Source: Streptomyces carminius (GTDB lineage Bacteria; Actinomycetota; Actinomycetes; Streptomycetales; Streptomycetaceae). From it: 64,000 bases of DNA. The DNA is taken from positions 62,001-126,000 of the forward strand of contig NZ_PGGW01000071.1 in NCBI RefSeq assembly GCF_002794255.1, in the 5' to 3' direction. The notes below the pieces were generated by a model, which did not search any database, was not told the DNA's origin, and was given only the letters and a program-made list of their open reading frames with translations. A program made the position numbers and the translations under genes. Numbering within the stretch: position 1 is the stretch's first letter; each line of letters begins with the position of its first letter. This document shows, piece by piece, positions 51,085 through 58,478 of the stretch.

Positions 51085-52506
51085 TCACATGTGCGGCGGC
51101 GGGGCGAGGGTGAAGTCGTCCGGCGCGCTCGGGGCGGTGGTCCGCCAGCCGCGGGCGAGCGCGGCCTCGGCGAAGCGGGGGCAGCCGTAGTAGGCGAAGG
51201 CGGCCGGCGCGTTGGGCACCAGCCCGGAGACCAGCACCCGGGCCACCCGCAGCGGGGTCTCGGCCACGTCCTCGGTGGTCAGGTCGAAGGTGACGGTGCG
51301 GTGGCCGCCCGCGCGCAGCCGGGCGTCCAGTTCCGCGCGGCTGCCGGGCGCCACCTCGCCGATCCCGGCCGTGCCGTGCGCCGGATCGGTGAAACGTCCC
51401 GCCAGCGGGGCCGCGCGCTCGTCCAGCCACACCTGGACGTGCGCCCCCAGATCCCGCACGGCCGCGAAGTCCGTCCCGCAGTCGTCCAGGTAGCGGCGGT
51501 CGGCGCGGTGGTCCAGATACAGGCCGCGGGCCAGCAGCCCGGCCTCGATCGCCCGGAACACCCAGCCGTCCGCCTCGGTGAGTCCGAGGGTGAAGACCCA
51601 GGTGTGCACCGCCTCCAGGACGGCTTTGCGGGCGGCCTCGGCCGGGTCGAAGCGGCAGGCGAAACCGGCGGCGTGGATGCCGCGCCGCGCGTCGTGGACG
51701 AGCGCGGCCATGCAGGGGGCGAACTCCGAGGGCATCTCCACGATCCACACCCGCAGCCCGGACCCGGCCAGGTCGTCGGCGAGCCCCGGGACGCTGTCGG
51801 GGTCGATGCCGCGCGCCGGCCCGCCCAGATGCCACCACAGCTCCAGCGCGTCGCGTTCGACGACCTCCAGCAGCGCGCGTTCGACCGCGTCGGCCAGGCC
51901 CTGCCCGGTGGCGATCCCGGCGTAGTTGAGGTGGTGGGTGCGGGGCAGCGAACGCAGTTCGCCCTGGCGCCAGTTGAGGTGGGTGAGCGCCACCGGCGCC
52001 CAGCACTCCCGGGTGCCGCCGTCCGCCGCGTGCTCCGTGCCGCGCGTCCACAGCGCGGGGGTGTCCGCGGTGAGACGGCGGTACGGGAAACGGGGGCGCC
52101 CGTACTGCCAGTCGGCGTGGACCGGTACGTCCTCGGGCCCGTACCGGCGCAGCCCCTGCTCCGCAAGTTCCCGTGCGGTGGCGCGCAGGGGCGCGGCGGG
52201 GTGGCCGGGCGGCGGCACGCGGTTGCCGCAGTAGCGCTCGACGGCCTCGGCCACGGCGGCGATCCGGGCACCGCCGGGGTCGCCGAAGGTGGTGCCCAGC
52301 GCGACCCGGTCGGCGGGCCAGGCGCCCAGCCGCCGGGCGTCGCCGACGTCGGCGGTCACGGCGGTGTAGCGGGGCGGGGCGCCGTCTGGGTGCTCGACGG
52401 GGCCGACGGCGCGGACGATTCCGCACACGGGGTCGACGAGGGCGTCGACCGGCAGTGCGCCGGTCGGGGCGCCGGTCGGGGGTGCGCCGGTCGGGGCGGC
52501 GGTCAT
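51085..52506 (-). CDS. YcaO-domain cyclodehydratase
   Basis: 473 residues. YcaO enzymes use ATP to activate backbone amides so that Ser, Thr or Cys side chains cyclise to azolines. ATP/Mg-binding signatures are present: E87-A-V-E-R91 (AEAVERYCG), GIATGQGLADAVERALLEVV (~197-216) and ERDALELWW. The C-terminus ends APPPHM, a Pro-rich tail like those that reach the active site in azoline-forming YcaO proteins. Its partner E1-like protein is encoded two genes upstream. ATG overlaps the hydrolase stop (ATGA). Confidence 0.92.
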   Translation of the reverse strand: MTAAPTGAPPTGAPTGALPVDALVDPVCGIVRAVGPVEHPDGAPPRYTAVTADVGDARRLGAWPADRVALGTTFGDPGGARIAAVAEAVERYCGNRVPPPGHPAAPLRATARELAEQGLRRYGPEDVPVHADWQYGRPRFPYRRLTADTPALWTRGTEHAADGGTRECWAPVALTHLNWRQGELRSLPRTHHLNYAGIATGQGLADAVERALLEVVERDALELWWHLGGPARGIDPDSVPGLADDLAGSGLRVWIVEMPSEFAPCMAALVHDARRGIHAAGFACRFDPAEAARKAVLEAVHTWVFTLGLTEADGWVFRAIEAGLLARGLYLDHRADRRYLDDCGTDFAAVRDLGAHVQVWLDERAAPLAGRFTDPAHGTAGIGEVAPGSRAELDARLRAGGHRTVTFDLTTEDVAETPLRVARVLVSGLVPNAPAAFAYYGCPRFAEAALARGWRTTAPSAPDDFTLAPPPHM

Positions 52507-54107
52507 CGGCGGATCTCCCGGAAGGGGTCGGCGGACGGGTGGGGCGCGATCACCGGCAGCAGCAGGGCACTGCCGTCGGTGCGCACCGTGCGGCGGGAGG
52601 GGCGCGTCGCGGTGGCGGTGACGGGGTCCTCGCCGGTGTGCGGGTTGCGGGCGTGGGCGGGGAAGTGGTGTCCGGCGATCTCCAGCCGCAGCCGGGTCCC
52701 GGCGGGCAGCCGGCGGGCCAGCACACCCAGCGGGACGGGTACCGCGGTGGTCCGCCCGGGAGCACCGCGGCGACGCCCGATGCCCGCCGCCAGGGGCGCG
52801 GCCCGGCCGTCCGGGGCGAGGGCGACGAGCCGGGCGGCCCAGTCCGCGTCGGCCGTGTCGGCGGCGGCGGACAGCCGCACCTCGGCCTCGCCCAGCAGGT
52901 CCAGGGGGCGGGGCAGGGGCGCGGTCAGCAGCAGGCAGCGGTCGGGGACGCCGGTGGCGGGCACGGCCAGGTCGTCGGAACGCACCGGCCGCAGCGGGTC
53001 GGCGGTGAACTCCCGGCCGCGCAGCAGCCGCAGCTCCCCGCCGGTGCCGTCCGCGCAGTCCGCGCCATCCGTGCCGTCAGCGCCGTCAGCGGTGCCGGTG
53101 CCGGTGCCGGTGCCGGTCCGGTCCGCGGTGAAGCGGTACGGGGTGCCGCGCCGGGCGAGCGCGGCGGCCGGCAGCCACCGTCCGCTGCCGCCCAGTGCCA
53201 CGGCCCCGGCCCGGCCGGGGGCGAGCCGCCCCGCGAGGGCGGCCCGGGCCCAGGCGGCGTACAGCTCGCCGAGGCGTACGCGGTGCGGGCCCGTGGCGTC
53301 GGGGCCGGGGTCGGCGGTCAGCCCGTGCCCCCAGGGGCCGAGCAGCAGCCGGGCCGGTCCGCCCCAGTGGCGCCACAGCCGCAGCAGGTCGGCGGCGAAG
53401 GGGTCGTGGCTGCCGCCGACGGCCAGCAGCGGCACGGTGCCCGCCGCGGCGGGCAGGGGGGCGGGGCGGGCCCGCCACAGCTCGGGCCAGGTGGGCAGCG
53501 CGCGGCCGAGCCGCCGGGGCAGGTCGGTGAGGGGGAGGTGTTCGAGCAGGCCGGGGTCGCCGGCCAGCGCCCGGGCGAGGGCGTCCTCGTCGCCGTCGCG
53601 GCGGTCGCCGTGGGCGGCCCACCAGCCGGCCCGGGCCAGCAGCCGCTCACAGCCGGAGGGTTCGCGGGCGGTCTCGGCGAGCCCGAGGGCGGGCACCGCG
53701 GCGAGCACCGCGTCGGCCCGTCCGGCGGGGTCGGCGGCCAGCGCGGTGACCAGGGCGCAGTGGGCGGCGTAGGAGGCGCCGCAGGCGACGAGGGTGCCGT
53801 CGGACCAGGGCCGCTCGCGTATCCAGCGGACGGTCGCCGCCCCGTCGTCCGCCTCCGGTCCGTAGGGCCGCCACCGCCCCGCCGAGCCGTACCGGCCGCG
53901 GACGTCCTGGGCGGCGGCCGCGAAGCCGCGCCGCGCCCAGCCGCGCAGCTCCGCGTGGTGGCGGCGGCGGTCGTAGGGGGTGCGGACCAGTACGGCGGGG
54001 TGCGGGCCCGGGCCGTCCGGCAGGCACAGGTCGGTGGCCAGCGGTGTGCCGTCGGGCGCGGGGACCAGGGCGGTGCGGACGGACCCGCCGGGTATCGCGG
54101 GGTTCAT
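52503..54107 (-). CDS. CocE/NonD-family alpha/beta hydrolase (X-Pro dipeptidyl-peptidase type)
   Basis: 534 residues. N-terminal hydrolase domain with a probable triad: Ser112 in ACGASYAAHC, Asp235 in GGSHDPFAAD and His261 in GPWGHGLT; RTPYDRRR and AAQDVRGRYGSAG are family motifs. A C-terminal jelly-roll-like domain follows (RLRLEIAGHHFPAHARN). Relatives cleave X-Pro dipeptides or esters. In this RiPP setting it could process the leader or trim the product, which is inference. A GTGTGT-type DNA repeat encodes a TGTGTGT linker at ~350. ATG overlaps the E1-like gene stop. Confidence 0.85.
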   Translation of the reverse strand: MNPAIPGGSVRTALVPAPDGTPLATDLCLPDGPGPHPAVLVRTPYDRRRHHAELRGWARRGFAAAAQDVRGRYGSAGRWRPYGPEADDGAATVRWIRERPWSDGTLVACGASYAAHCALVTALAADPAGRADAVLAAVPALGLAETAREPSGCERLLARAGWWAAHGDRRDGDEDALARALAGDPGLLEHLPLTDLPRRLGRALPTWPELWRARPAPLPAAAGTVPLLAVGGSHDPFAADLLRLWRHWGGPARLLLGPWGHGLTADPGPDATGPHRVRLGELYAAWARAALAGRLAPGRAGAVALGGSGRWLPAAALARRGTPYRFTADRTGTGTGTGTADGADGTDGADCADGTGGELRLLRGREFTADPLRPVRSDDLAVPATGVPDRCLLLTAPLPRPLDLLGEAEVRLSAAADTADADWAARLVALAPDGRAAPLAAGIGRRRGAPGRTTAVPVPLGVLARRLPAGTRLRLEIAGHHFPAHARNPHTGEDPVTATATRPSRRTVRTDGSALLLPVIAPHPSADPFREIRR

Positions 54108-54994
54108 GCCGCGCCCCGCGGGGCGGGCAGCGGCGCCACGTCGGGCACCGGCAGGACGGGGTGCTCGGTGACGGTCAGGCCGCGCAGGTCCACCCGGCGC
54201 AGCCGCCGCCGGGCGGGCAGGGCACCGGGGGCCGGGGCCTCCCGGGCGGCCGGAGCCCCGGTGGCCCAGTCGGCGAGGTCGGCGGTGAGCAGGGCGGCGG
54301 CCAGCGCGGCCGAGGCGGGTGTGGTCAAGCGGTCGTCCCCCGTGACCCGCTCGCCCGCCCAGTAGGCGGCCAGTTCGCGGTGGGCGGGGGTGGCGGCCAG
54401 CCGCCGCAGCCGGACCTGGGCGGCGGTGACGTCGCCCGGTGCCACGGCCGGGGGTTCGAGCCAGAGCTGCCGGCCCTCCCGGTGGCAGCGCAGCCAGGCG
54501 ACGCCGAGGGCGGGCAGCCGGTCGGCATCGTCCCACAGTCCGGCGGGCACCGGCCCGTCCAGGCACCACACCACCGCGGCGGGCCGGCCGTCCCCGCCGG
54601 GTGCCGCGTCCCGTACGAGTGCGGCGACCTCCTCCGGCGCGGCGGGACGGGGTGCCGCTCCGGCCCGCCGCAGGCAGTCGCCCAGGGGCTCGGTGAGGAC
54701 CGCGTCCCCCAGCAGCCACACCGTGCGCAGCCGGGCGGGCCACCGGTCGCGCGGGGGCTCGGGGGCGGCGCCGGCGCGGGTGTACCCGGCGGCGGCGAAC
54801 GCGCCGAGCAGCCGGGCGAGCGCGGGCTCCGGCTCCATGTCCGCGCCGTCGCCGGAGAGCCGGTCCAGCAGGTCCGCCACCGGTACGTCCCCGGTGGCCA
54901 CCCGCAGGAACTCCCCGTCGGCGGTACGGACGGCCGCGCCCCGGCCGGGGACGGCGACGACGGTGACACCGGGTGCGAGGCGGGTGCCGGTCAC
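54104..54994 (-). CDS. E1-like / RiPP leader-binding partner of YcaO (ocin-ThiF-like)
   Basis: 296 residues. The first ~75 look like a RiPP recognition element (LAPGVTVVAVPGRGAAVRTADGEFLR cited as LAPGVTVVAVPGRGAAVRT, then DVPVADLLDRLSG and a helical hairpin). The rest resembles the E1/ThiF-like fold of cyclodehydratase C-proteins: TVWLLGDAVLTEPLGDCLRRAG, LWLEPPAVAPGDVTAAQVRLRRLAAT cited in part as EPPAVAPGDVTAAQVRLRR, and HPVLPVPDV. Only three isolated Cys occur and no CxxC, so the structural zinc site common in this family is absent. GTG 54994 follows GGAGG. Confidence 0.78.
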   Translation of the reverse strand: MTGTRLAPGVTVVAVPGRGAAVRTADGEFLRVATGDVPVADLLDRLSGDGADMEPEPALARLLGAFAAAGYTRAGAAPEPPRDRWPARLRTVWLLGDAVLTEPLGDCLRRAGAAPRPAAPEEVAALVRDAAPGGDGRPAAVVWCLDGPVPAGLWDDADRLPALGVAWLRCHREGRQLWLEPPAVAPGDVTAAQVRLRRLAATPAHRELAAYWAGERVTGDDRLTTPASAALAAALLTADLADWATGAPAAREAPAPGALPARRRLRRVDLRGLTVTEHPVLPVPDVAPLPAPRGAA

Positions 54995-55156
54995 GGTTTC
55001 CTCCGTGAGGTGCGGGGCGGCCCGGAAGGGCCTCGGGTGGCTGTCGGATCCCCGCCTTCGGCGGTTCACCGGAAGTACCGTCCGGCTCTCCGGGGCGTCC
55101 CGGCCGCCGGCGGCGGACAGGACGCGACGCGGTGGACGGACGCGGTACGGGGCGGG

Positions 55157-55206
55157 CCCGCCCGGGCGGGAAGAGACGACCGGGCGGACCCTGGGGCTTC
55201 GCCCCG
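55157..55206 (-). terminator. Hairpins after the precursor gene (possible attenuator)
   Basis: Just downstream of the precursor stop (minus strand) are GGGGC-TTC-GCCCC (55193-55205) and a perfect 14-bp palindrome CCCGCCCGGGCGGG (55157-55170), within a 214-nt gap before the E1-like gene. Partial termination here would make precursor mRNA more abundant than enzyme mRNA, as in many RiPP operons. Confidence 0.5.
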
Positions 55207-55208
55207 TG

Positions 55209-55328
55209 TCACTCCTCGTCGTCGAAGGGGTTCTCGACGAGCGCGTTGGAGTGGGTGGCCGAGGCGTGGGCGAGCTGGCCCGGGTCGGCGATCGGGGTGA
55301 AGACCTTCTCGTGCTCCAGGTTCTCCAT
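55209..55328 (-). CDS. RiPP precursor peptide (39 aa, Cys-free)
   Basis: Begins MENLEHEKVFTPIADPGQ and ends LAHASATHSNALVENPFDD followed by EE. The ATG follows CAGGAGG at ideal spacing, which outweighs the longer open frame to 55391. No Cys; possible cyclisation sites are Ser23, Thr25 and Ser27, alternating with Ala and His (S-A-T-H-S), plus Thr11. His21 and His26 flank or sit within that run and the C-terminus is acidic, so a heterocyclised product would carry metal-ligand-like groups. First gene downstream of a Zur-like-box promoter, followed by E1-like, hydrolase, YcaO, SagB and exporter genes. No known family recognised. Confidence 0.75.
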   Translation of the reverse strand: MENLEHEKVFTPIADPGQLAHASATHSNALVENPFDDEE

Positions 55329-55360
55329 GGACAAGCCTCCTGAGTGATCGTCAGTCGGTA

Positions 55361-55380
55361 CGGCATCCGTTCGGATGCCG
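55361..55380 (-). other. Stem-loop at the 5' end of the precursor mRNA
   Basis: CGGCATCCG and CGGATGCCG form a perfect 9-bp inverted repeat starting at about +1 to +2 of the predicted transcript. It may stabilise the message or be a second operator. Confidence 0.5.
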
Positions 55381-55387
55381 CACCCAC

Positions 55388-55416
55388 ACACTAATGAAAA
55401 TGGTTACCGTCTTCAA
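55388..55416 (-). promoter_or_regulatory. Zur-like box inside the precursor-peptide promoter
   Basis: On the minus strand: -35 TTGAAG (55416-55411), 17-bp spacer, -10 TAGTGT (55393-55388). The box TGAAAATGGTTACCG (55395-55409) fills the spacer. Its left half and centre (TGAAAATGG) are identical to the box at 44530; the other half is weaker. The architecture is the same as the binding-protein promoter. It overlaps the last codons of the importer ATPase gene. Confidence 0.65.
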
Positions 55417-56281
55417 GAGGGATCGGGTGGTCCGGGTAGCACACCGGCCAGCCGCCCTCGGGATCCCGCCCCACCCGGCCCGCCACCCCCAGCACCCCGG
55501 CAAGCAGTCCGGGGGTGACGACCTCGGCGGGCGGCCCGTCGGCGGCCACCCGGCCGCCGCGCAGGGCCACCAGCCGCTCGGCGAACCGGGCGGCGTGGCC
55601 GAGGTCGTGCAGCACCATCACCACCGTCAGACCGCGCTCGGCGCGCAGCCGTACCACCGTCCGCAGCACCTCCAGCTGGTGCCGCAGGTCGAGGTAGGTG
55701 GTGGGCTCGTCCAGCAGCAGGACCCGGGTGTCCTGGGCGAGCGCCATCGCCAGCCGCACCCGCTGCCGCTCACCGCCCGAGAGGGAGTCCACCGGCCGGT
55801 CGGCCCAGTCCGCCACCCCGACATCGGCCATCGCGCGGCGGCAGACGGCGTCGTCGCCCTCGCGGAGCATGCCGAGCGGGCCGCGGACGGCGTACCGCCC
55901 CTGCCGCACCAACTGCCGCACCGTCATCCCCGGCACGGCGGGCGCGGACTGGTGCAGCAGCGCCACCCGGCGGGCCGTGGCCCGCCGGGAGAGCCGGGCC
56001 GGGTCGTCCCCGCCGAGCAGCACCCGTCCGGCGGTCGGCCGCAGCAGTCCGGCGGCCAGCCGCAGCAGGGTGGACTTCCCGCAGCCGTTGAGGCCGACCA
56101 GGGCCACCAGCTCGCCCGCCGTGATCCGCAGGTCCACACCGCGCAGCACCGGCCGCCCGGGATAGCCGAAGCCGACACCCTCGACGGCGATGTCCGTGCC
56201 ACCGCCCGTCCCGCCGTCCGGGCCGGACGCGGCGGCGGACGGCTCCGGGCCGCCCACCACGGGCTCGGTCACTTCACTCAC
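55391..56281 (-). CDS. Iron/zinc-chelate ABC importer ATPase (FecE/BtuD-like)
   Basis: 296 residues. Walker A VGLNGCGKST, Q-loop LLHQSAPAVPGMTV, signature LSGGERQRVRLAMALAQ, Walker B VLLLDEPTTYLD and switch His in MVLHDLGHAARF are those of siderophore/B12 importer ATPases. The N-terminal ~30 residues are Gly/Pro-rich. GTG 56281 is preferred, though no ribosome-binding site stands out and a downstream GTG is possible. Last gene of the binding-protein/permease/permease/ATPase operon; its stop lies within the precursor promoter. Confidence 0.9.
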   Translation of the reverse strand: MSEVTEPVVGGPEPSAAASGPDGGTGGGTDIAVEGVGFGYPGRPVLRGVDLRITAGELVALVGLNGCGKSTLLRLAAGLLRPTAGRVLLGGDDPARLSRRATARRVALLHQSAPAVPGMTVRQLVRQGRYAVRGPLGMLREGDDAVCRRAMADVGVADWADRPVDSLSGGERQRVRLAMALAQDTRVLLLDEPTTYLDLRHQLEVLRTVVRLRAERGLTVVMVLHDLGHAARFAERLVALRGGRVAADGPPAEVVTPGLLAGVLGVAGRVGRDPEGGWPVCYPDHPIPLEDGNHFH

Positions 56282-56300
56282 TTCGGTCGTGCCGCCCTTC

Positions 56301-56342
56301 TCGGTACGTGTGGCTCGGTACGTGTGGCTCAGTACGTGTGGC
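56301..56342. repeat. 14-bp tandem triplication at a gene end
   Basis: TCGGTACGTGTGGC occurs twice, followed by TCAGTACGTGTGGC; the last copy contains the stop and final codons (GHTY) of the fecD-like gene. The extra copies form the spacer before the ATPase gene. Confidence 0.85.
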
Positions 56343-57420
56343 CGGGCGCGCGGCGCACCACGAGCAGCAGCAGGACCGCGCCCAGACAGGTGGTCAGCGC
56401 CCCGACGGGCAGGGTGAGCCGGTCGGCCGCCAGCGCGGCGGCGAGCAGCCGGGACAGCAGCTGGGCCGCGGCGTCGGCGCCGCAGACGACCGCCGCGCCG
56501 GTCAGCGCGGCGCACGGCAGCGCCACCCGCAGGTCCGCGCCGGCGACGGCCAGGGCCAGATGCGGCACCAGCAGGCCGACGAAGCCGAGCGCCCCGACGG
56601 ACGCGACGGCGCCGGCGGTCAGCGCCACCGCGCACACCAGCGCCGCCACCCGGGCCCGGCCGGCGGCCAGTCCGGCCGCCGCGGCCTGCTCGTCGCCGCA
56701 GCGCAGCAGCGTCAGCGGCCCGGTCAGCAGCCAGGCGGCCGTCAGCCAGAGCAGGGCCCAGGGCCACAGCAGGTGCCAGTGCTGCCAGACCCGGCCCTCG
56801 GTGGTGCCGATCAGCCACTGCACGACACTGCCCAGCTCCCCCGGCGCGACCAGCAGGACCATCGCGGTGAGCCCGGACAGCACGGCCGAGACCAGCACCC
56901 CGTGCACGGCCGTCGCGGCCGGGTCGCCCCGGTCCCGGCCGGCCAGCAGCCACAGCAGCCCCGCCCCGGCGAAACCGCCCGCGCACGCGGCGGCCACCAC
57001 CGCCGCGGGGGACTCCCAGCCCGCCAGGCCGAGCCCGGTCGCGGTCACCGCCCCCAGGACGGCGCCCGGGGTGACTCCGGTGACCTCCGGCCCGGCCAGC
57101 GGGTTGCGCAGCGCCGACTGCAGGACGAGTCCGGCCACCCCCAGGCAGGCTCCGGCGGCCAGCGCCACCAGCAGCCGGGGCAGCCGGAGCTGGAGCACCA
57201 CATGGCGCGCGGTGGGATCCCCGCCGCCCAGCAGCACCTCCCCCACCCGGCCGGGGGCCGGGGAGCGCCCGGCCAGGGCGTCGGCACAGGCCAGGACGGC
57301 GACGAGGGCCAGCAGCAGGAGCAGCCGCCGCCCCGGGCGAACGGCCTTCCCGGCGCTCTTCCCGGGGCTGGCCCCGGCACTGGTCCCGCCCTCCGTGCCG
57401 GGCACAACCGGCGCGCTCAC
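56329..57420 (-). CDS. FecCD-family metallophore importer permease (second)
   Basis: 363 residues with about nine to ten membrane segments. FecCD signatures: LRLPRLLVALAAGACLGVAG, LVLQSALRNPLAGPEVTGVT, and GALGFVGLLVPHLALAVAG (the ATPase-coupling loop). Its GTG overlaps the stop of the first permease gene (GTGA). The C-terminus ends in a 14-bp tandem repeat. Together with the first permease it forms the heterodimeric channel. Confidence 0.92.
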   Translation of the reverse strand: MSAPVVPGTEGGTSAGASPGKSAGKAVRPGRRLLLLLALVAVLACADALAGRSPAPGRVGEVLLGGGDPTARHVVLQLRLPRLLVALAAGACLGVAGLVLQSALRNPLAGPEVTGVTPGAVLGAVTATGLGLAGWESPAAVVAAACAGGFAGAGLLWLLAGRDRGDPAATAVHGVLVSAVLSGLTAMVLLVAPGELGSVVQWLIGTTEGRVWQHWHLLWPWALLWLTAAWLLTGPLTLLRCGDEQAAAAGLAAGRARVAALVCAVALTAGAVASVGALGFVGLLVPHLALAVAGADLRVALPCAALTGAAVVCGADAAAQLLSRLLAAALAADRLTLPVGALTTCLGAVLLLLVVRRAPGHTY

Positions 57421-58478
57421 CGGACCGCCTCCGTCCCCGCCGGGCGCTCCCGCCCGGGCACCGGGCCGCCGGCCGGGACGGGCGCCGGCCGGTCCGTACG
57501 CCCGCCGCGCCCGGTGCGCAGCAGCACCACCCCCGCCGGTACGCCCAGCAGCGCCGTCCAGGCGCCCACCGGGGTCTCGACCGGGGCCAGCGCCAGCCGG
57601 GCCGGCAGATCGGCGCAGACGACGACCGCCGCGCCCCAGACGGCGGCGAGCGGCAGCCACCGCACCGCACCGGCGTCCGGCCGCAGCCGCCGGGCCAGGT
57701 GCGGGGCAAGGAAGCCGACCCAGGCGACCGGTCCGCACACCGCCACCACCGGGGCGATCAGCATCACCGCGACGGCCAGCGCGCCCAGCCGGGCCCGCCG
57801 CACCCGCACTCCCAGGGCGCGGGCGTCGTCGTCACCCAGCCGCAGGACGGCGAGCACCGGCACGCACAGCACCAGCGCGGGCACCGAGACGAGCAGCCAG
57901 GGCCACAGCCCCTCGACGTCGTCCCAGGTGCGGGCCGACAGGCTGCCCAGCAGATAGCGGTAGAGCAGTTGGAGGTCGAGCTGGTCGGCGAGCACCATCA
58001 GCACCAGCAGTCCGGCCTGCAGGGCGGCGGCGACCGCGGCCCCGGTGAGCAGCACGGCCGACGGGCTGCGCCCGAACCCGGCCGCCAGCAGCGTCAGCGT
58101 GCCGCCCAGCGCCGCGCCGGCCAGCGCGAGCACCGGCTGGAGCAGCGCCGGCACGGACAGGGCGAGGACCAGCGGCGCGGCCACGCCCAGGGCCGCCCCG
58201 GAGGAGACGCCGAGCATCTCGGGGACGGCCAGCGGGTTGCGCAGCGCCTCCTGGAGCACCAGTCCGGCCGCGCCCAGGCAGGCCCCGGCGACCAGCCCCA
58301 GCACCAGCCGGGGCAGCCGCAGTTCGGTGACGACCACCGCCGCGAACCCCTCCCCGCCGCCGGCCAGCGCCGCGGGCAGCTCCCACGGCGGTACGGCGGG
58401 GGTGCCCAGGCACAGGGCGCATCCGGCGGCCGCCGCCAGCAGCAGGGCGACGGCCGTCCACTGCCGCGCGGCCCTCAC
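57417..58478 (-). CDS. FecCD-family metallophore importer permease (first)
   Basis: 353 residues: LRLPRLVLGLVAGACLGAAG, LVLQEALRNPLAVPEMLGVS and PVAWVGFLAPHLARRLRPDA are the family marks, with nine to ten hydrophobic segments. Its GTG overlaps the fecB-like stop (GTGA), as does the next gene, giving a tightly coupled four-gene importer. The Pro/Arg-rich tail after ~335 is cytoplasmic. Confidence 0.92.
   Translation of the reverse strand: MRAARQWTAVALLLAAAAGCALCLGTPAVPPWELPAALAGGGEGFAAVVVTELRLPRLVLGLVAGACLGAAGLVLQEALRNPLAVPEMLGVSSGAALGVAAPLVLALSVPALLQPVLALAGAALGGTLTLLAAGFGRSPSAVLLTGAAVAAALQAGLLVLMVLADQLDLQLLYRYLLGSLSARTWDDVEGLWPWLLVSVPALVLCVPVLAVLRLGDDDARALGVRVRRARLGALAVAVMLIAPVVAVCGPVAWVGFLAPHLARRLRPDAGAVRWLPLAAVWGAAVVVCADLPARLALAPVETPVGAWTALLGVPAGVVLLRTGRGGRTDRPAPVPAGGPVPGRERPAGTEAVR

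Noticed and set aside
55209..55391. Longer 60-residue start for the precursor peptide
   Set aside because: The extra residues lie upstream of the predicted transcript start, and ATG 55328 has an ideal ribosome-binding site.
56329..57738. Longer upstream start for the fecD-like permease
   Set aside because: The added ~100 residues are Arg/Gly-rich shadow of the preceding permease gene; GTG 57420 overlaps its stop in the same way as the other genes of the operon.
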